Below are positions 1 to 8,451 of a DNA stretch of 64,000 nucleotides, in pieces (the stretch's first letter is position 1; each line of letters starts with the position of its first letter). The DNA lies in assembly GCF_011602485.2 (NCBI RefSeq), contig NZ_CP050022.2, forward strand, positions 5,476,001 to 5,540,000. Direction: 5' to 3'. The notes under the pieces are model-generated. The model was not told the DNA's origin. It saw only the letters and a list, made by a program, of their open reading frames with translations, and made no database searches. Made by a program: the position numbers and the translations under genes. The DNA is from Bradyrhizobium sp. 1(2017) (GTDB taxonomy: Bacteria; Pseudomonadota; Alphaproteobacteria; Rhizobiales; Xanthobacteraceae).

Positions 1-23
1 AACGGTCGCATCGAGACCTACTA

Positions 24-890
24 CTACCGCCTAGGCGCTGCTGCCGGCTTCGGCGGCTCGGGCGGCGGGGCTGCTTGCGATGAATTGCTGGCGCCGAACA
101 GCACGCGGGTCGGGTTGCGGTCGAAATTGTTCACGGCGCGGCTGATGTCGCCGAGGGTGCGGCGGCCGTCGGCCATCAGCGCGCCGGAGCGCTTGTCGAA
201 ATCGTCGGCGAGCTCGCGGATCGACTTCACCGCCTGGAACAGCTCGCCGCCGTCCTTGCCACCGGCGAGCGTATTGAGGCCGAGCATGAGATTGTCGGCC
301 TTGAGCATGACGCCGTCGACCTTGGCCATCACCCCGTCGATCTTCTCGGCGTTGCGCGCGAGCGAATTGGTGAAGGTCTCGAGGTTCTTCAGCGAGTTCT
401 TCACCGATTCCTGATTGTCGGCGACGATCTTGTTGATGTTCTGCAGCGTGCCGCGGATCGCCTCGGTGACGTCCTGGAGCTTGTTGGGATCGGCCGTCAG
501 CGTCGGAATGCCGTCCTGATCGAGCGGCGGCGGGGCCGCCGCCTCGTCGCCGCCCTTGAGCGAGATTGCGGCAACGCCGGTGAGGCCCTGGAACTCGAGG
601 CCGACCAGCGTGTCCTTGCGGATCGGGGCGTTGTTCTCGATCATGGCGAGTGCGACAACCCGCCGCGGGTTGTCCAGCTTCACCGAGACCACCTCGCCCA
701 CCCTGATACCGTTGAAGTTGACGCTGCCGCCGTTGCGCAGGCCCGCCGCCGGGCCCTCGAACACGACGCGCAGGGGGCTGCGCTGCTTGGTGGTGTGCAG
801 CGACTGAAACCACAGCACGAAGCCGATCGCGGCGGCGATCACCGCCAGCGTGAACGAACCGATCAACACGTAATTTGCCCGCGTTTCCAT
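24..890 (-). CDS. MlaD-family (MCE domain) lipid-binding protein
   Basis: 288 aa. One N-terminal membrane anchor (about residues 7-29) is followed by an MCE/MlaD domain (about 38-115). The rest is a long helical region of the kind seen in single-MCE solvent-resistance ABC systems, and the tail is Pro/Ala-rich. The role is substrate-binding subunit of an inner-membrane complex moving phospholipids or similar lipids between the two membranes. It is the last gene of a minus-strand operon, 16 bp after mlaF. Family assignment is firm; the transported lipid cannot be read from sequence. No MlaC-type periplasmic carrier follows before the window edge (positions 1-23 hold only the end of this stretch). 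Confidence 0.92.
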   Translation of the reverse strand: METRANYVLIGSFTLAVIAAAIGFVLWFQSLHTTKQRSPLRVVFEGPAAGLRNGGSVNFNGIRVGEVVSVKLDNPRRVVALAMIENNAPIRKDTLVGLEFQGLTGVAAISLKGGDEAAAPPPLDQDGIPTLTADPNKLQDVTEAIRGTLQNINKIVADNQESVKNSLKNLETFTNSLARNAEKIDGVMAKVDGVMLKADNLMLGLNTLAGGKDGGELFQAVKSIRELADDFDKRSGALMADGRRTLGDISRAVNNFDRNPTRVLFGASNSSQAAPPPEPPKPAAAPRR

Positions 891-906
891 CAGGTGCTCC
901 GGCTAC

Positions 907-1695
907 TCAACCCATTACCGCGCGGGCGCGCTTGCCATGGAAATATTGCCTCAGCCAGGGATGCTGCGAGGCCTGCATGTCGGCGATCGACCCTGCCGCA
1001 ATGATCTTACCGTTCCCTAAAACGGCGATGCGGTCACATGCTGTGTAAAGGCTGTCGAGATCGTGGGTTACCATGAAAACGGTCAGCCCCAAAGTGCGCT
1101 GCAGCGTCCTGACCAGCTCGTCGAAATCGCCGGCGCCGATCGGGTCGAGGCCCGAGGTCGGCTCGTCCAGGAACACCAGGTCCGGATCGAGCGACAGCGC
1201 GCGCGCGAGCGCCACGCGCTTGATCATGCCGCCCGAAAGCTCCGAGGGAAAACGCTCGGCGACCTCGGGTTTGAGGCCGACCATGGTCAGCTTGGCCATG
1301 GTGATCTCGTCCATCAGCCGCTGCGAGACGCGCAAATATTCGCGCATCGGAAACTGGATGTTCTGCCGCACCGTGAGCGAGGAGAACAGCGCGCCCTGCT
1401 GGAACAACACGCCCCAGCGCCGCTCGACGTTGCGGCGCTGCGCCGTGCTGGAAGAATCGAGATCGACGCCGAACACCTCGATGGAGCCCGCGACCTTCGG
1501 AACGAGGCCGATGATGGTGCGCGTCAGCACCGACTTGCCCGCGCCCGAGGGCCCGACGAAGCCGAGGATCTCGCCGCGCTTGACGTCGAGGTTGAGGCCG
1601 TCGAGCACGCGCGTTGCGCCGAACTGCACGGTGATGTCGCGGACGCGGATGATGGGATCCTGAATTTCGCTTTGAGCTTCTTTTGCCATCGTCAC
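907..1695 (-). CDS. ABC transporter ATP-binding protein, MlaF type
   Basis: 262 aa ATPase energising the Mla-type lipid transporter. Walker A GPSGAGKS lies at residues 48-55, the signature LSGGM and Walker B LVFLDEP lie mid-protein, and the switch histidine is in MVTHDLD. The signature has Met where most ABC ATPases have Gln, which is usual in MlaF-like proteins. The ATG overlaps the mlaE stop by 4 bp, indicating translational coupling. An alternative ATG two codons later is possible. Confidence 0.94.
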   Translation of the reverse strand: MTMAKEAQSEIQDPIIRVRDITVQFGATRVLDGLNLDVKRGEILGFVGPSGAGKSVLTRTIIGLVPKVAGSIEVFGVDLDSSSTAQRRNVERRWGVLFQQGALFSSLTVRQNIQFPMREYLRVSQRLMDEITMAKLTMVGLKPEVAERFPSELSGGMIKRVALARALSLDPDLVFLDEPTSGLDPIGAGDFDELVRTLQRTLGLTVFMVTHDLDSLYTACDRIAVLGNGKIIAAGSIADMQASQHPWLRQYFHGKRARAVMG

Positions 1696-2825
1696 ATCCC
1701 GATCGCGGCGAAGAAGATGGCGAACACGCCGTCCATCACGATGACGAAGAAGATGCCCTTCACGACCGAGGCCGTGGTGTGCTGTCCGAGCGATTCCGCG
1801 CTGCCTTGAACGGCGAGCCCCTCGACGCAGGCGACGATGCCGATGACGGCGGCCATCACCGGCGCCTTGACGATACCGACGATGAAATGATCGATCGAAA
1901 TGGCGTCGCGCAGCCGCAGCAGGAAGGCCTCCGGCTGGACGCCGCCATAGAGCCAGGCGACCAGACCGCCGCCATAGAGCGCGGCCATCGCACCGAGGAA
2001 GGCGAGGATCGGCAGCGCCAGCACCAGCGCCATCATACGCGGCAGCACCAGCACCTCGATCGGATCGAACCCCATGGTGCGCAGCGCGTCGATCTCCTCG
2101 CGCATCTTCATCGAGCCGAGTTCGGCGGTATAGGCGCTGCCCGAACGGCCCGCGACCATGATGGCGACCAGGAGCACGCCGATCTCGCGCAGCACCAGGA
2201 CGCCGAGCATGTCGACGACGAAGATGTCGGCGCCGAACCTGCGGAAATGGAAGATGCCCTGCTGGGCGATGATGCAGCCGATCAGGAAGGTGATCAGCAC
2301 GATGATCGGCACCGCGCGCCAGCAGACCTGCTCCATGTGGTGCACGGTCGAGGTCAGGCGGAACGAGCGCGGATGGATCAGGACGCGAAAGCCCGCTGCG
2401 AGCACCGCGCCGAGCATGTCGACGAGGCCCGCGACCGTGCCGGCAACGCCGGCCACGGCCCGGCCGATCTGCTCCAGCATGCCGGTGATGGTGATGGGGC
2501 TGCGGTCGATCACGGGCGTCGCCCGCACCCGCCGCACCTCGTCCACCAGGCTCGAATAATTGGCCGAGAGGCCCGCGATCTGCGGCTCGACCGAGCCGCT
2601 GGTCAGGCTACGCCGCAGCCGCTCGATCAGCCAGGCGCCGAACGTGTCGAGCTTGGCGACCTCGGAGACGTCGATGAAGATGCTCTGGGGGCTGCCGGCG
2701 AGCTTCTCGGCATCGGCCACGATCCGCTCCAAAACCGGCGCGAAGCTCGCGGTCCAGGTTCCGGTGGCGCACAGTGCCAGCGCGTTGCCCTTGGCAATCC
2801 GCTCCAGCTTCGGATCGCCGGTCAA
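1692..2825 (-). CDS. MlaE-family permease with N-terminal STAS domain
   Basis: 377 aa. Residues about 1-115 form a STAS/MlaB-like domain, with the segment IDVSEVAKLDTFGAW typical of that fold. Residues about 140-377 are the MlaE permease with several membrane helices and the conserved stretch around MRAREEIDALRTMG-like residues (seen here as MKMREEIDALRTMGFDP). The permease thus carries its MlaB partner as a fusion. The start is TTG, chosen because GGGAG sits about 8 bases upstream and no ATG fits. First gene of the operon mlaE-mlaF-mlaD; divergent from the dipeptide epimerase across about 143 bp. Confidence 0.9.
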   Translation of the reverse strand: MTGDPKLERIAKGNALALCATGTWTASFAPVLERIVADAEKLAGSPQSIFIDVSEVAKLDTFGAWLIERLRRSLTSGSVEPQIAGLSANYSSLVDEVRRVRATPVIDRSPITITGMLEQIGRAVAGVAGTVAGLVDMLGAVLAAGFRVLIHPRSFRLTSTVHHMEQVCWRAVPIIVLITFLIGCIIAQQGIFHFRRFGADIFVVDMLGVLVLREIGVLLVAIMVAGRSGSAYTAELGSMKMREEIDALRTMGFDPIEVLVLPRMMALVLALPILAFLGAMAALYGGGLVAWLYGGVQPEAFLLRLRDAISIDHFIVGIVKAPVMAAVIGIVACVEGLAVQGSAESLGQHTTASVVKGIFFVIVMDGVFAIFFAAIGM

Positions 2826-2968
2826 GATGTCCGCTCCCGTGCCGAAGCGCAGGAAACGGATGGAATCGGATGGTTGCGCACGCGCCCTTACCTAGAGAAG
2901 GTATCCCCAACTGGCCATTGTTAGTTGCTAGAGGTAACCAGCAGGTTCAGATTTCGCCAGAGTTCAAA

Positions 2969-3964
2969 ATGACTTCCACGAAACTTGTGTCCCTGGCGGC
3001 GCGAATCGAGCGCTTCCCGATCGCCGGCAGCTTCACCATCAGCCGGGGCGCCAAGACCGAGGCCGCGACTGTCGTGGCGGAGGTCAGCCGGGACGGCCTG
3101 ACCGGACGCGGCGAGTGCGTACCCTATCCGCGCTATGGGGAGACGCCCGAGGCGGCGCTGGCCGCTATAAACGCCATGCAGGAGGCCGTGACGGGTGGGC
3201 TGACGCGAGCCGCCCTCCAGGCCGCCATGCCGCCCGGTGCGGCCCGTAACGCGCTGGATTGCGCCCTGATCGACCTCGAGGCCAAGGCGGCCGGGTTGCG
3301 CGCCTGGAACCTGCTGGACCGATCGGCCCCGGGGGAGCGCACCACGGCGTACACGATTTCGTTAGGTACCCCCGCGGTCATGGCCGCGGCGACCGCCAAG
3401 GAAGCGCACCGGCCGCTGCTCAAGATCAAGCTCGGCGGCGACGGCGATCCCCAGCGGATCGCGGCGGTGCGCGAGGCTGCCCCGGAATCCGAGCTGATCG
3501 TCGATGCCAACGAGGCGTGGACCGAGGCCAATCTCGAGCACAATCTCGCCGCCTGCGCCGAGGCCGGCGTCACGCTGGTCGAGCAGCCGCTGCCCTCAGG
3601 CAAGGACGAGGCACTGGCGCGGATCAGGCGCCCGCTCGCGGTCTGCGCCGACGAGAGCGTGCATGACCGTTCCTCGCTCGCGCCGCTCCGCGCGCGCTAC
3701 GACGCCGTGAACATCAAGCTCGACAAGACCGGCGGCCTCACCGAGGCGCTGGCCATGGCCGATGCGGCCCAGGCGCTCGGCTTCGAGATCATGATCGGCT
3801 GCATGGTCGCGACCTCGCTGTCGATGGCGCCGGCGATGCTGGTGACGCCGCAGGCGCGCTTCGTCGACCTCGACGGTCCCCTGCTGCTCGCGCGCGACCG
3901 CGATCACGGGCTGCGTTATGACGGCAGCCTGGTCTATCCGCCGGACGCTTCGCTCTGGGGCTGA
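2969..3964 (+). CDS. dipeptide (L-Ala-D/L-Glu type) epimerase, enolase superfamily
   Basis: 331 aa. It is a member of the muconate-lactonizing-enzyme branch of the enolase superfamily, related to L-Ala-D/L-Glu epimerase (YcjG), which helps recycle murein peptides. Visible active-site elements are a KxK pair in LLKIKLGG, metal ligands in VDANEAW, EQPLP and CADES, and a second catalytic Lys in NIKLDKTGG. I chose ATG 2969, where the recognisable domain begins; the frame stays open upstream but that stretch lies antisense to the mlaE start. The 3' end overlaps the convergent MFS gene by 31 bp. Exact dipeptide specificity is not readable. Confidence 0.88.
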   Translation: MTSTKLVSLAARIERFPIAGSFTISRGAKTEAATVVAEVSRDGLTGRGECVPYPRYGETPEAALAAINAMQEAVTGGLTRAALQAAMPPGAARNALDCALIDLEAKAAGLRAWNLLDRSAPGERTTAYTISLGTPAVMAAATAKEAHRPLLKIKLGGDGDPQRIAAVREAAPESELIVDANEAWTEANLEHNLAACAEAGVTLVEQPLPSGKDEALARIRRPLAVCADESVHDRSSLAPLRARYDAVNIKLDKTGGLTEALAMADAAQALGFEIMIGCMVATSLSMAPAMLVTPQARFVDLDGPLLLARDRDHGLRYDGSLVYPPDASLWG

Positions 3965-5130
3965 GCCTTGAGCCGGTGCCGCGACGACCAGATCAGAAGC
4001 GCGCCCGCTGCAGCCATCGCCGCCATCACGTAGTACAGGCCATCGCCGATCCGGGCGTAGATCGCGCCTGACGCGATCGAGGTCGCAGCGCCCAATAGTC
4101 CGCTGCACGCGGCGTAATAGCCCTGCCCCCGTGCGATCTGGTGCGAGGGCACGCGCTGCACCAGAAGATTCATGGTGCCGAGGATGGTCATGCCGAAGGA
4201 AAGGCCATGGCCGAGCTGCACGACCGCGAGCAGCGCCAGCGGCGGCTCGCTCGCGGTGACGACCCAGCGCACCACGGCGCTCAGCCCGCCGATCGCGATC
4301 ATCGTGGACGGATGCAGCGAGAAGCGCGGCGACAGCGCGAACACGACGATCTCGGCGATGACGCCGAGCGTCCAGAGCCCCGCGATCGTCAGCCCGCTGA
4401 TGCCATGGAGCTGCCAGTTGATGGCGGAGAAGGTGTAATAGGCGACGTGGCTGCCCTGGATCAGCGCGGCCGAGGCGATGATCGCCCAGAAGCCGGCATC
4501 GCGCAGCAGCGCCTTGCCGGCATGCGTCTCGGCGCTTCTGCGCCTGACATCGTCGAGCGGCTGGAGCAGCAGGCTGGCAGCGACCGCGACGACGGCCCAT
4601 GCGACGATGACCCAGATCAGATCGCGCGGCGCAATGACATCGACGAGATAGCCGCAGGCGAGCGAGCCGGCGGCAAAGGCCGCCGAGCCCCACAGCCGCA
4701 ACGGTCCGTAATCGAGCCCGTAGCGCGCAACGCCGCGCAGCGCATAGGCGTCGGTGAGCGGGGTCGTCGGCGTCCACATCATGCAGGTCAGCGCATAGAT
4801 CAGGAACAGCGCCAGCGGCTGCTGCTGCAAGCCGACGGCCGCAAAGCCGATCGCCGTCGCCAGCACCGACACCATCATGGCGCCGCGAATGGCCTGTCGC
4901 TTTTCGGCAAAGGCGGTCACCTGCGGCAGCGTGGTGAAGCGCGTGATCGCCGGCAACGCGTTGATCAGCCCGATCCACGCCGCGTCGATGCCGATCGCCT
5001 TCAGCCAGAGCGGAAAGAACGGCAGATGCGTGCCCGCGACCGCGAAGACGGCCGAATAGAACACGGCGAGGCTGACGGCGAATCGCCGCTTCTTCGCTGC
5101 TGCGATGGGGATTTGTGATTCGCCTGCCAT
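3934..5130 (-). CDS. MFS transporter (HcaT/MFS_1-like)
   Basis: 398 aa with about 12 hydrophobic helices. It starts at MAGESQIP, just before a short basic cytoplasmic stretch (KKRR) and the first helix. The layout resembles the HcaT/nucleoside-permease-like MFS_1 group (GTHLPFFPLWL in helix 1, conserved PAITRF). The open frame continues far upstream across the neighbouring plus-strand gene, but that part is its antisense shadow. No strong ribosome-binding site precedes the ATG. The substrate is unknown. The end overlaps the epimerase gene tail-to-tail. Confidence 0.85.
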   Translation of the reverse strand: MAGESQIPIAAAKKRRFAVSLAVFYSAVFAVAGTHLPFFPLWLKAIGIDAAWIGLINALPAITRFTTLPQVTAFAEKRQAIRGAMMVSVLATAIGFAAVGLQQQPLALFLIYALTCMMWTPTTPLTDAYALRGVARYGLDYGPLRLWGSAAFAAGSLACGYLVDVIAPRDLIWVIVAWAVVAVAASLLLQPLDDVRRRSAETHAGKALLRDAGFWAIIASAALIQGSHVAYYTFSAINWQLHGISGLTIAGLWTLGVIAEIVVFALSPRFSLHPSTMIAIGGLSAVVRWVVTASEPPLALLAVVQLGHGLSFGMTILGTMNLLVQRVPSHQIARGQGYYAACSGLLGAATSIASGAIYARIGDGLYYVMAAMAAAGALLIWSSRHRLKAQPQSEASGG

Positions 5131-5166
5131 CAAACCAATTGCGATTCGGTCGATATCGTGGTGATC

Positions 5167-5177
5167 GTTACAGTAAC
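5167..5177. promoter_or_regulatory. palindrome in divergent promoter region
   Basis: GTTACAGTAAC, an 11-base palindrome in the 75 bp between the divergent MFS and hypothetical genes. Position and symmetry fit a repressor site, but no regulator is adjacent and no -35/-10 pair is assigned. Confidence 0.2.
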
Positions 5178-5205
5178 GCGCTCTGATTTGCGCGACGAGA
5201 TTGTC

Positions 5206-6630
5206 ATGGCCAACGAAGCATTCGCCCTCTCGCCCATGTCTGCCCGCGCGGCCGAGCCGAACGAGCAGGATTACGACGCGATCCGCGAAGCCTTCATGGA
5301 GACCGCGCGCGGCCGCTGGTTCCTCGGCGAATATGCCAAGCGCAACCGCAACGCCGACACGCGCATGGTGCTCGACGCGGTCGCGAAAATCGAAGAAACC
5401 CTTGCGGCACAGCGACAACCCGTCGTCGAGGACCGCCTCCCCGAGGCGCTGGTAGAGATCCGGCGCGCCATCCGCGAGGCCGAGACGATCGCGATCGCGG
5501 CGTTCGATCCCGCGGCGATCGAGGCGAGCCTCGCGCCGATCCCGCGCGGCGTGCGCATCATCAAGGAGATCTCCTGGCGCTGGCGCGAGATCGGCGCCGA
5601 CGGGCGAATCTGCGACCTCATTGATTCGCAGCTGGCTTCGATCGAAGCCGCCTGCGGACAGATTTCGACCGTCGACCCTCGCGTCGAGCTCAAGGCCGCC
5701 TTCGATCTGCTGAGGGATCGGGTCGAGCAGCTCGACGGCGACGCAACGCCGCAGGCCGCGTCCGACGCGCCGGCTCCGAGGCAAGAGGCACCGTCGACGG
5801 CGGACGTGCTGCCTGCGGAGGTTGCAGCTGCGGAGGCCGGGCTTGGCGCGATGGCGAGCGAAGCCCCCGTGGCTTTCACGGAGACGTCGCCGGACAGCGC
5901 CGCAGTTCCCGAGATTGACGCGGCTGGCGTCCCCGATGCGTTCGCCGCTGCCGAGCAGGCCATGGACGCCGCCGTCGCGCCGGACATCGCGGCCGGAAGC
6001 CAGGCCGCTACTGAAAATACCGCGCGCGACAATGCCACGGGTGAAGACGTCGCGCTCGAAGCGCCGCTCGCTGAGCCCGAGCCGGCCGCCTTCGCCGAAG
6101 TGACCGACGAGGTCTCGCTCGACGCCGCCGCGGAAGCCGAAGACGAAGCCATCCTCGATGCGATCGCGCTGGAGATGGCCGCGCCCGATCCGGAGTTCGA
6201 CGAGATCATCGAGCCGGTGGAGATGGAAGCGGTCGCCCCGGGACCGATGGCCGCGGAGATCGCAGCTCCCGTTGCAGCGGAGCCGCCGCAGCCGATCGCA
6301 GCTCGGCCGGTCGCCGCAGCGGTCGCAGACGAGCCCGCCGCGGACGCGCCGATCGCGATGGACTCGCTCGCGCGCCTCACCGATGCCATCGCGGAGGCCG
6401 CTGCCGAGGTGATGGAGCAGCAGGCGCCGGCCATGGCCGCGACGGCAGCGCTCGGAGCCGCGCCGAGCGCGACTCTGCCGATGCCTTCGCCCCTGTCCTC
6501 GCCCGAACCCTCGCTCGGCGCCACCATCCTCGCCAGCGGCATTTTGCAAAGGCCGCGCGCGGCGGCCAACGACCCGCTCGCACCGATCCGCCGCATGACC
6601 CAGGCCGAGAAGATCGCGTTCTTCTCGTAA
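5206..6630 (+). CDS. conserved Ala/Glu/Pro-rich hypothetical protein
   Basis: 474 aa from MANEAFALSP. Residues about 20-190 look folded: an N-terminal block containing DYDAIREAFMETARGRWFLGEYAKRN-like sequence (given here only in part: ARGRWFLGEYAKRN) and a helical second part ending near LLRDRVEQLDGD. Residues about 200-440 are low-complexity Ala/Glu/Pro. A short conserved-looking tail ends PIRRMTQAEKIAFFS. No signal peptide or membrane helix. The N-terminal block resembles hypothetical proteins of Bradyrhizobium and relatives that I know only as unnamed. The disordered middle suggests a scaffold or linker. Function unknown. Confidence 0.8.
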   Translation: MANEAFALSPMSARAAEPNEQDYDAIREAFMETARGRWFLGEYAKRNRNADTRMVLDAVAKIEETLAAQRQPVVEDRLPEALVEIRRAIREAETIAIAAFDPAAIEASLAPIPRGVRIIKEISWRWREIGADGRICDLIDSQLASIEAACGQISTVDPRVELKAAFDLLRDRVEQLDGDATPQAASDAPAPRQEAPSTADVLPAEVAAAEAGLGAMASEAPVAFTETSPDSAAVPEIDAAGVPDAFAAAEQAMDAAVAPDIAAGSQAATENTARDNATGEDVALEAPLAEPEPAAFAEVTDEVSLDAAAEAEDEAILDAIALEMAAPDPEFDEIIEPVEMEAVAPGPMAAEIAAPVAAEPPQPIAARPVAAAVADEPAADAPIAMDSLARLTDAIAEAAAEVMEQQAPAMAATAALGAAPSATLPMPSPLSSPEPSLGATILASGILQRPRAAANDPLAPIRRMTQAEKIAFFS

Positions 6631-6656
6631 GGCGGGCGCTGCGTACTCGCTCTCGC

Positions 6657-6687
6657 GTCCCGGACAAGCGAAGCGCAGATCCGGGAC
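6657..6687. repeat. short palindromic intergenic repeat
   Basis: Arms GTCCCGGA (6657-6664) and TCCGGGAC (6680-6687) enclose CAAGCGAAGCGCAGA. It lies just after the preceding stop codon and could work as a terminator. The sequence is of a kind seen repeatedly between Bradyrhizobium genes. Confidence 0.5.
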
Positions 6688-6777
6688 CCAGGAGCCACAA
6701 CCTCATTCGCAACATGGGCCCAGCGCAGGGCTGCGTCCGAGGCACGAGGGCGAGATGCGGCGCGCGCTCGCTCCACG

Positions 6778-6858
6778 TCGTCATTGCGAGCGTAGCGAGG
6801 CAATCCAGAGTGTCTCCGCGGTGACATTCTAGATCGCTTCGCTATGCTCGCAAGGACG
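6778..6858. repeat. imperfect REP-like inverted repeat
   Basis: A roughly 80-bp imperfect palindrome. The left arm is about 6778-6809 (contains CATTGCGAGCGTAGCG) and the right arm about 6828-6858 (contains CGCTTCGCTATGCTCGCAA), with a short TGTCTCCGCGG centre. The sequence is of the common Bradyrhizobium intergenic repeat type. The rest of 6631-6886 contains no gene. Confidence 0.6.
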
Positions 6859-6886
6859 GCCCCTCGTGCATCGGACTTCGCGAACC

Positions 6887-7235
6887 ATGTCCCCCACCGA
6901 AGACACCCTCACCCTCTGGCGTCCCGTCGGCCCGAAGGAGCTGGATCGAGCGGTCGGGCATGCGCGCGTTTCCGCCGCGCCTGCCGGACCAGCCGATCTT
7001 CTATCCGGTGCTGACCGAGGACTACGCCGTCAAGATCGCACGCGACTGGAATGTCCCGGCGAGCGGTTCGGGCTTCGTCACACGCTTTGCGGTCAAGCGC
7101 AGCTTCATCGGAAAATACGACGTGCAGGAGGCCGGCGGACGCTCACATCTGGAGTACTGGATTCCGGCCGAAGACCTCGATGCCTTCAACGCCGCAATCG
7201 TCGGCTTGATCGAGGTGGTCCGCAGCTTCCCGTAA
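6887..7235 (+). pseudogene. frameshifted crystallin-J1-like hypothetical protein
   Basis: Two frames together give one protein. Frame one from ATG 6887 reads MSPTEDTLTLWRPVGPKELD. The other frame, joined near 6945, reads ERSGMRAFPPRLPDQPIF and continues to the stop at 7235. Proteins annotated as ADP-ribosylation/crystallin J1 in related bacteria run LWRPVGxxELxLIxxSGMRAFPPRLP without a break (from memory). The junction reads CTGGATCGAG; loss of 5 bases between two GATC copies would explain it. A shorter product could still start at ATG 6960 (91 aa). No ADP-ribosyl hydrolase motif is visible, and the family name is a database legacy. Confidence 0.6.
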
Positions 7236-7265
7236 CCGCGCGAATGATCGCGGACTGAGCTTGCT

Positions 7266-7537
7266 CTAGTCGTCCAGCTTTTCAGACGTAACCAAACCGG
7301 TCCTGGGATCGGCGCGAAACTCCATCTTCCTCCCGTTGTTGAGGCCTTCTCCCTCCCAGTGACCCATCATCAGCCTCAAGCTTTCTCACTTCGGTTCGGT
7401 GTCGCCCGATCGCGTGAGCTTTGCCCTGACTTGCTCATTGGCATCCAGTCTGAGCGCGGCTGATCCGCTCTCGCTCCGGCCGATGCTGCAGTCAGTGCGC
7501 CAAGAACCACTGCGATTATCAGGGTGGCGGAGTGAGT
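7266..7537 (-). pseudogene. decayed PepSY-like exported protein
   Basis: Reading the minus strand across frames gives a signal-peptide-like start LIIAVVLGALTAASAGA, then DQPRSDWMPM. A frame change gives EQVRAKLTRSGDTEPK, another gives VRKLEADDG, and another gives HWEGEGLNNGRKMEFRADPRTGLVTSEKLDD before TAG at 7266. This is the order of a small periplasmic PepSY-domain protein (secretion signal, then the E-x-D-x-G-x-W-E-V-E-x-x-x-x-x-G-x-x motif area). At least three indels interrupt it and no ATG is left at the expected start. No intact product is possible. Confidence 0.6.
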
Positions 7538-7593
7538 TTATTCTGGCTGAGAATCAAGCAGTTCGATTCGCGACAGGAAAGGCCGGAAGAATC

Positions 7594-7995
7594 ATGACTC
7601 GTGCGATCTTTGGTGCGATTTTGCTGCTGGCAGCAAACGGCTCGGCTGTAGCGGGCAGCGAAGTTGGGGATCCCCGTTTCTACGATAGCTTGCGAAGGCT
7701 TGATCCGATGACACGGCTCGACCAGATTTGCGACTACGAAGCCATGCTTCGCATCGATCGAGATCCAAATCCCTATCATCCGGATCGCGCCAAGGCGGAA
7801 GTTCTTTCAACGCCTCGCCGGACCGCCGATATGGTTGCGACCGATGGTGGCGCGTTCCGAAGCGACGGGCGTTGGTACGCGCTGTCTTACACCTGCAAGA
7901 CAAGTCCCGATCATCTCAGAGTGACCCACTTCAGCTACCAGATCGGCAAGCTGATTCCGTCGTCTGAGTGGTCCAAATACGGTCTGTGGCGCTAG
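7594..7995 (+). CDS. DUF930 domain exported protein
   Basis: 133 aa. Signal peptide about residues 1-20 (TRAIFGAILLLAANGSAVAG), then a DUF930 domain with RRLDPMTRLDQICDYEAM, a central FRSDGRWYALSYTCK segment and a C-terminal FSYQIGKLIPSSEW. The two cysteines (in ICDYE and YTCK) are typical of the family and may form a disulphide. ATG 7594 is chosen because it starts the signal peptide and follows AGGAAAGGCCGG; the longer frame upstream lies antisense to the PepSY relic. Function unknown. Confidence 0.85.
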   Translation: MTRAIFGAILLLAANGSAVAGSEVGDPRFYDSLRRLDPMTRLDQICDYEAMLRIDRDPNPYHPDRAKAEVLSTPRRTADMVATDGGAFRSDGRWYALSYTCKTSPDHLRVTHFSYQIGKLIPSSEWSKYGLWR

Positions 7996-8015
7996 ACGGG
8001 TACGTTCCAAAGCAA

Positions 8016-8039
8016 CTCGATCCGCGACACCGGATCGAG
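8016..8039. terminator. hairpin between convergent genes
   Basis: Perfect 9-bp stem CTCGATCCG / CGGATCGAG with a 6-base loop, placed between the convergent DUF930 gene and the minus-strand gene at 8092. No clear T-run on either side, so termination is inferred from position. Confidence 0.45.
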
Positions 8040-8091
8040 AAGGTTCAATGCGATGATCGAGCTATGCTCGCTTATCGCACGAAACCACCCA

Positions 8092-8451
8092 TCACCCGCA
8101 ATTCCACACCGCCCCGATCGGCGTCCGCGTCCAGCACGGGCCGAAGCTGCCGCCATTGTAGCGGCCGCCGCCGAAGCCGGGACGGCCGAAATAGCGCCAC
8201 TCGCCATTCCAACGGTAATACTGGGGAACTGGGTCGATGTACCAATGGCGGCGGTCGTTTCGCGCAAGACGCCGCATCGCGTCCTTCTGCTTGTAGAGCG
8301 GAATGCTGTTGCTCAGCGGCTGCCGATAGCCCGGCAGGAAGCCGTAGCCTTTCCACACCGGCTTCGGACGCTTCTGAACGGGCTCGGCGGGCGCGACTGC
8401 GGGCAGCAGAGACAGAAAGACAGCAACGAATAGACACATAAGGCGGGACAT
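8092..8451 (-). CDS. small exported hypothetical protein, aromatic/Gly-rich tail
   Basis: 119 aa from MSRLMCLFVAV, a clear signal peptide (cleavage likely after PAVAPAEP). The mature part has WKGYGFLPGYRQPLS and RHWYIDPVPQYYRW and ends in a Gly/Arg/Trp/Tyr-rich segment GRPGFGGGRYNGGSFGP with C-terminal cysteines. A longer in-frame start 36 bases upstream exists, but it would put residues ahead of the signal peptide. Resembles unnamed rhizobial exported proteins; function unknown. Confidence 0.75.
   Translation of the reverse strand: MSRLMCLFVAVFLSLLPAVAPAEPVQKRPKPVWKGYGFLPGYRQPLSNSIPLYKQKDAMRRLARNDRRHWYIDPVPQYYRWNGEWRYFGRPGFGGGRYNGGSFGPCWTRTPIGAVWNCG

Noticed and set aside
5271-6827. Long Ser/Ala-rich minus-strand frame
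   Set aside because: It is antisense to the Ala/Glu-rich gene and follows from its codon bias; no start signal or family.
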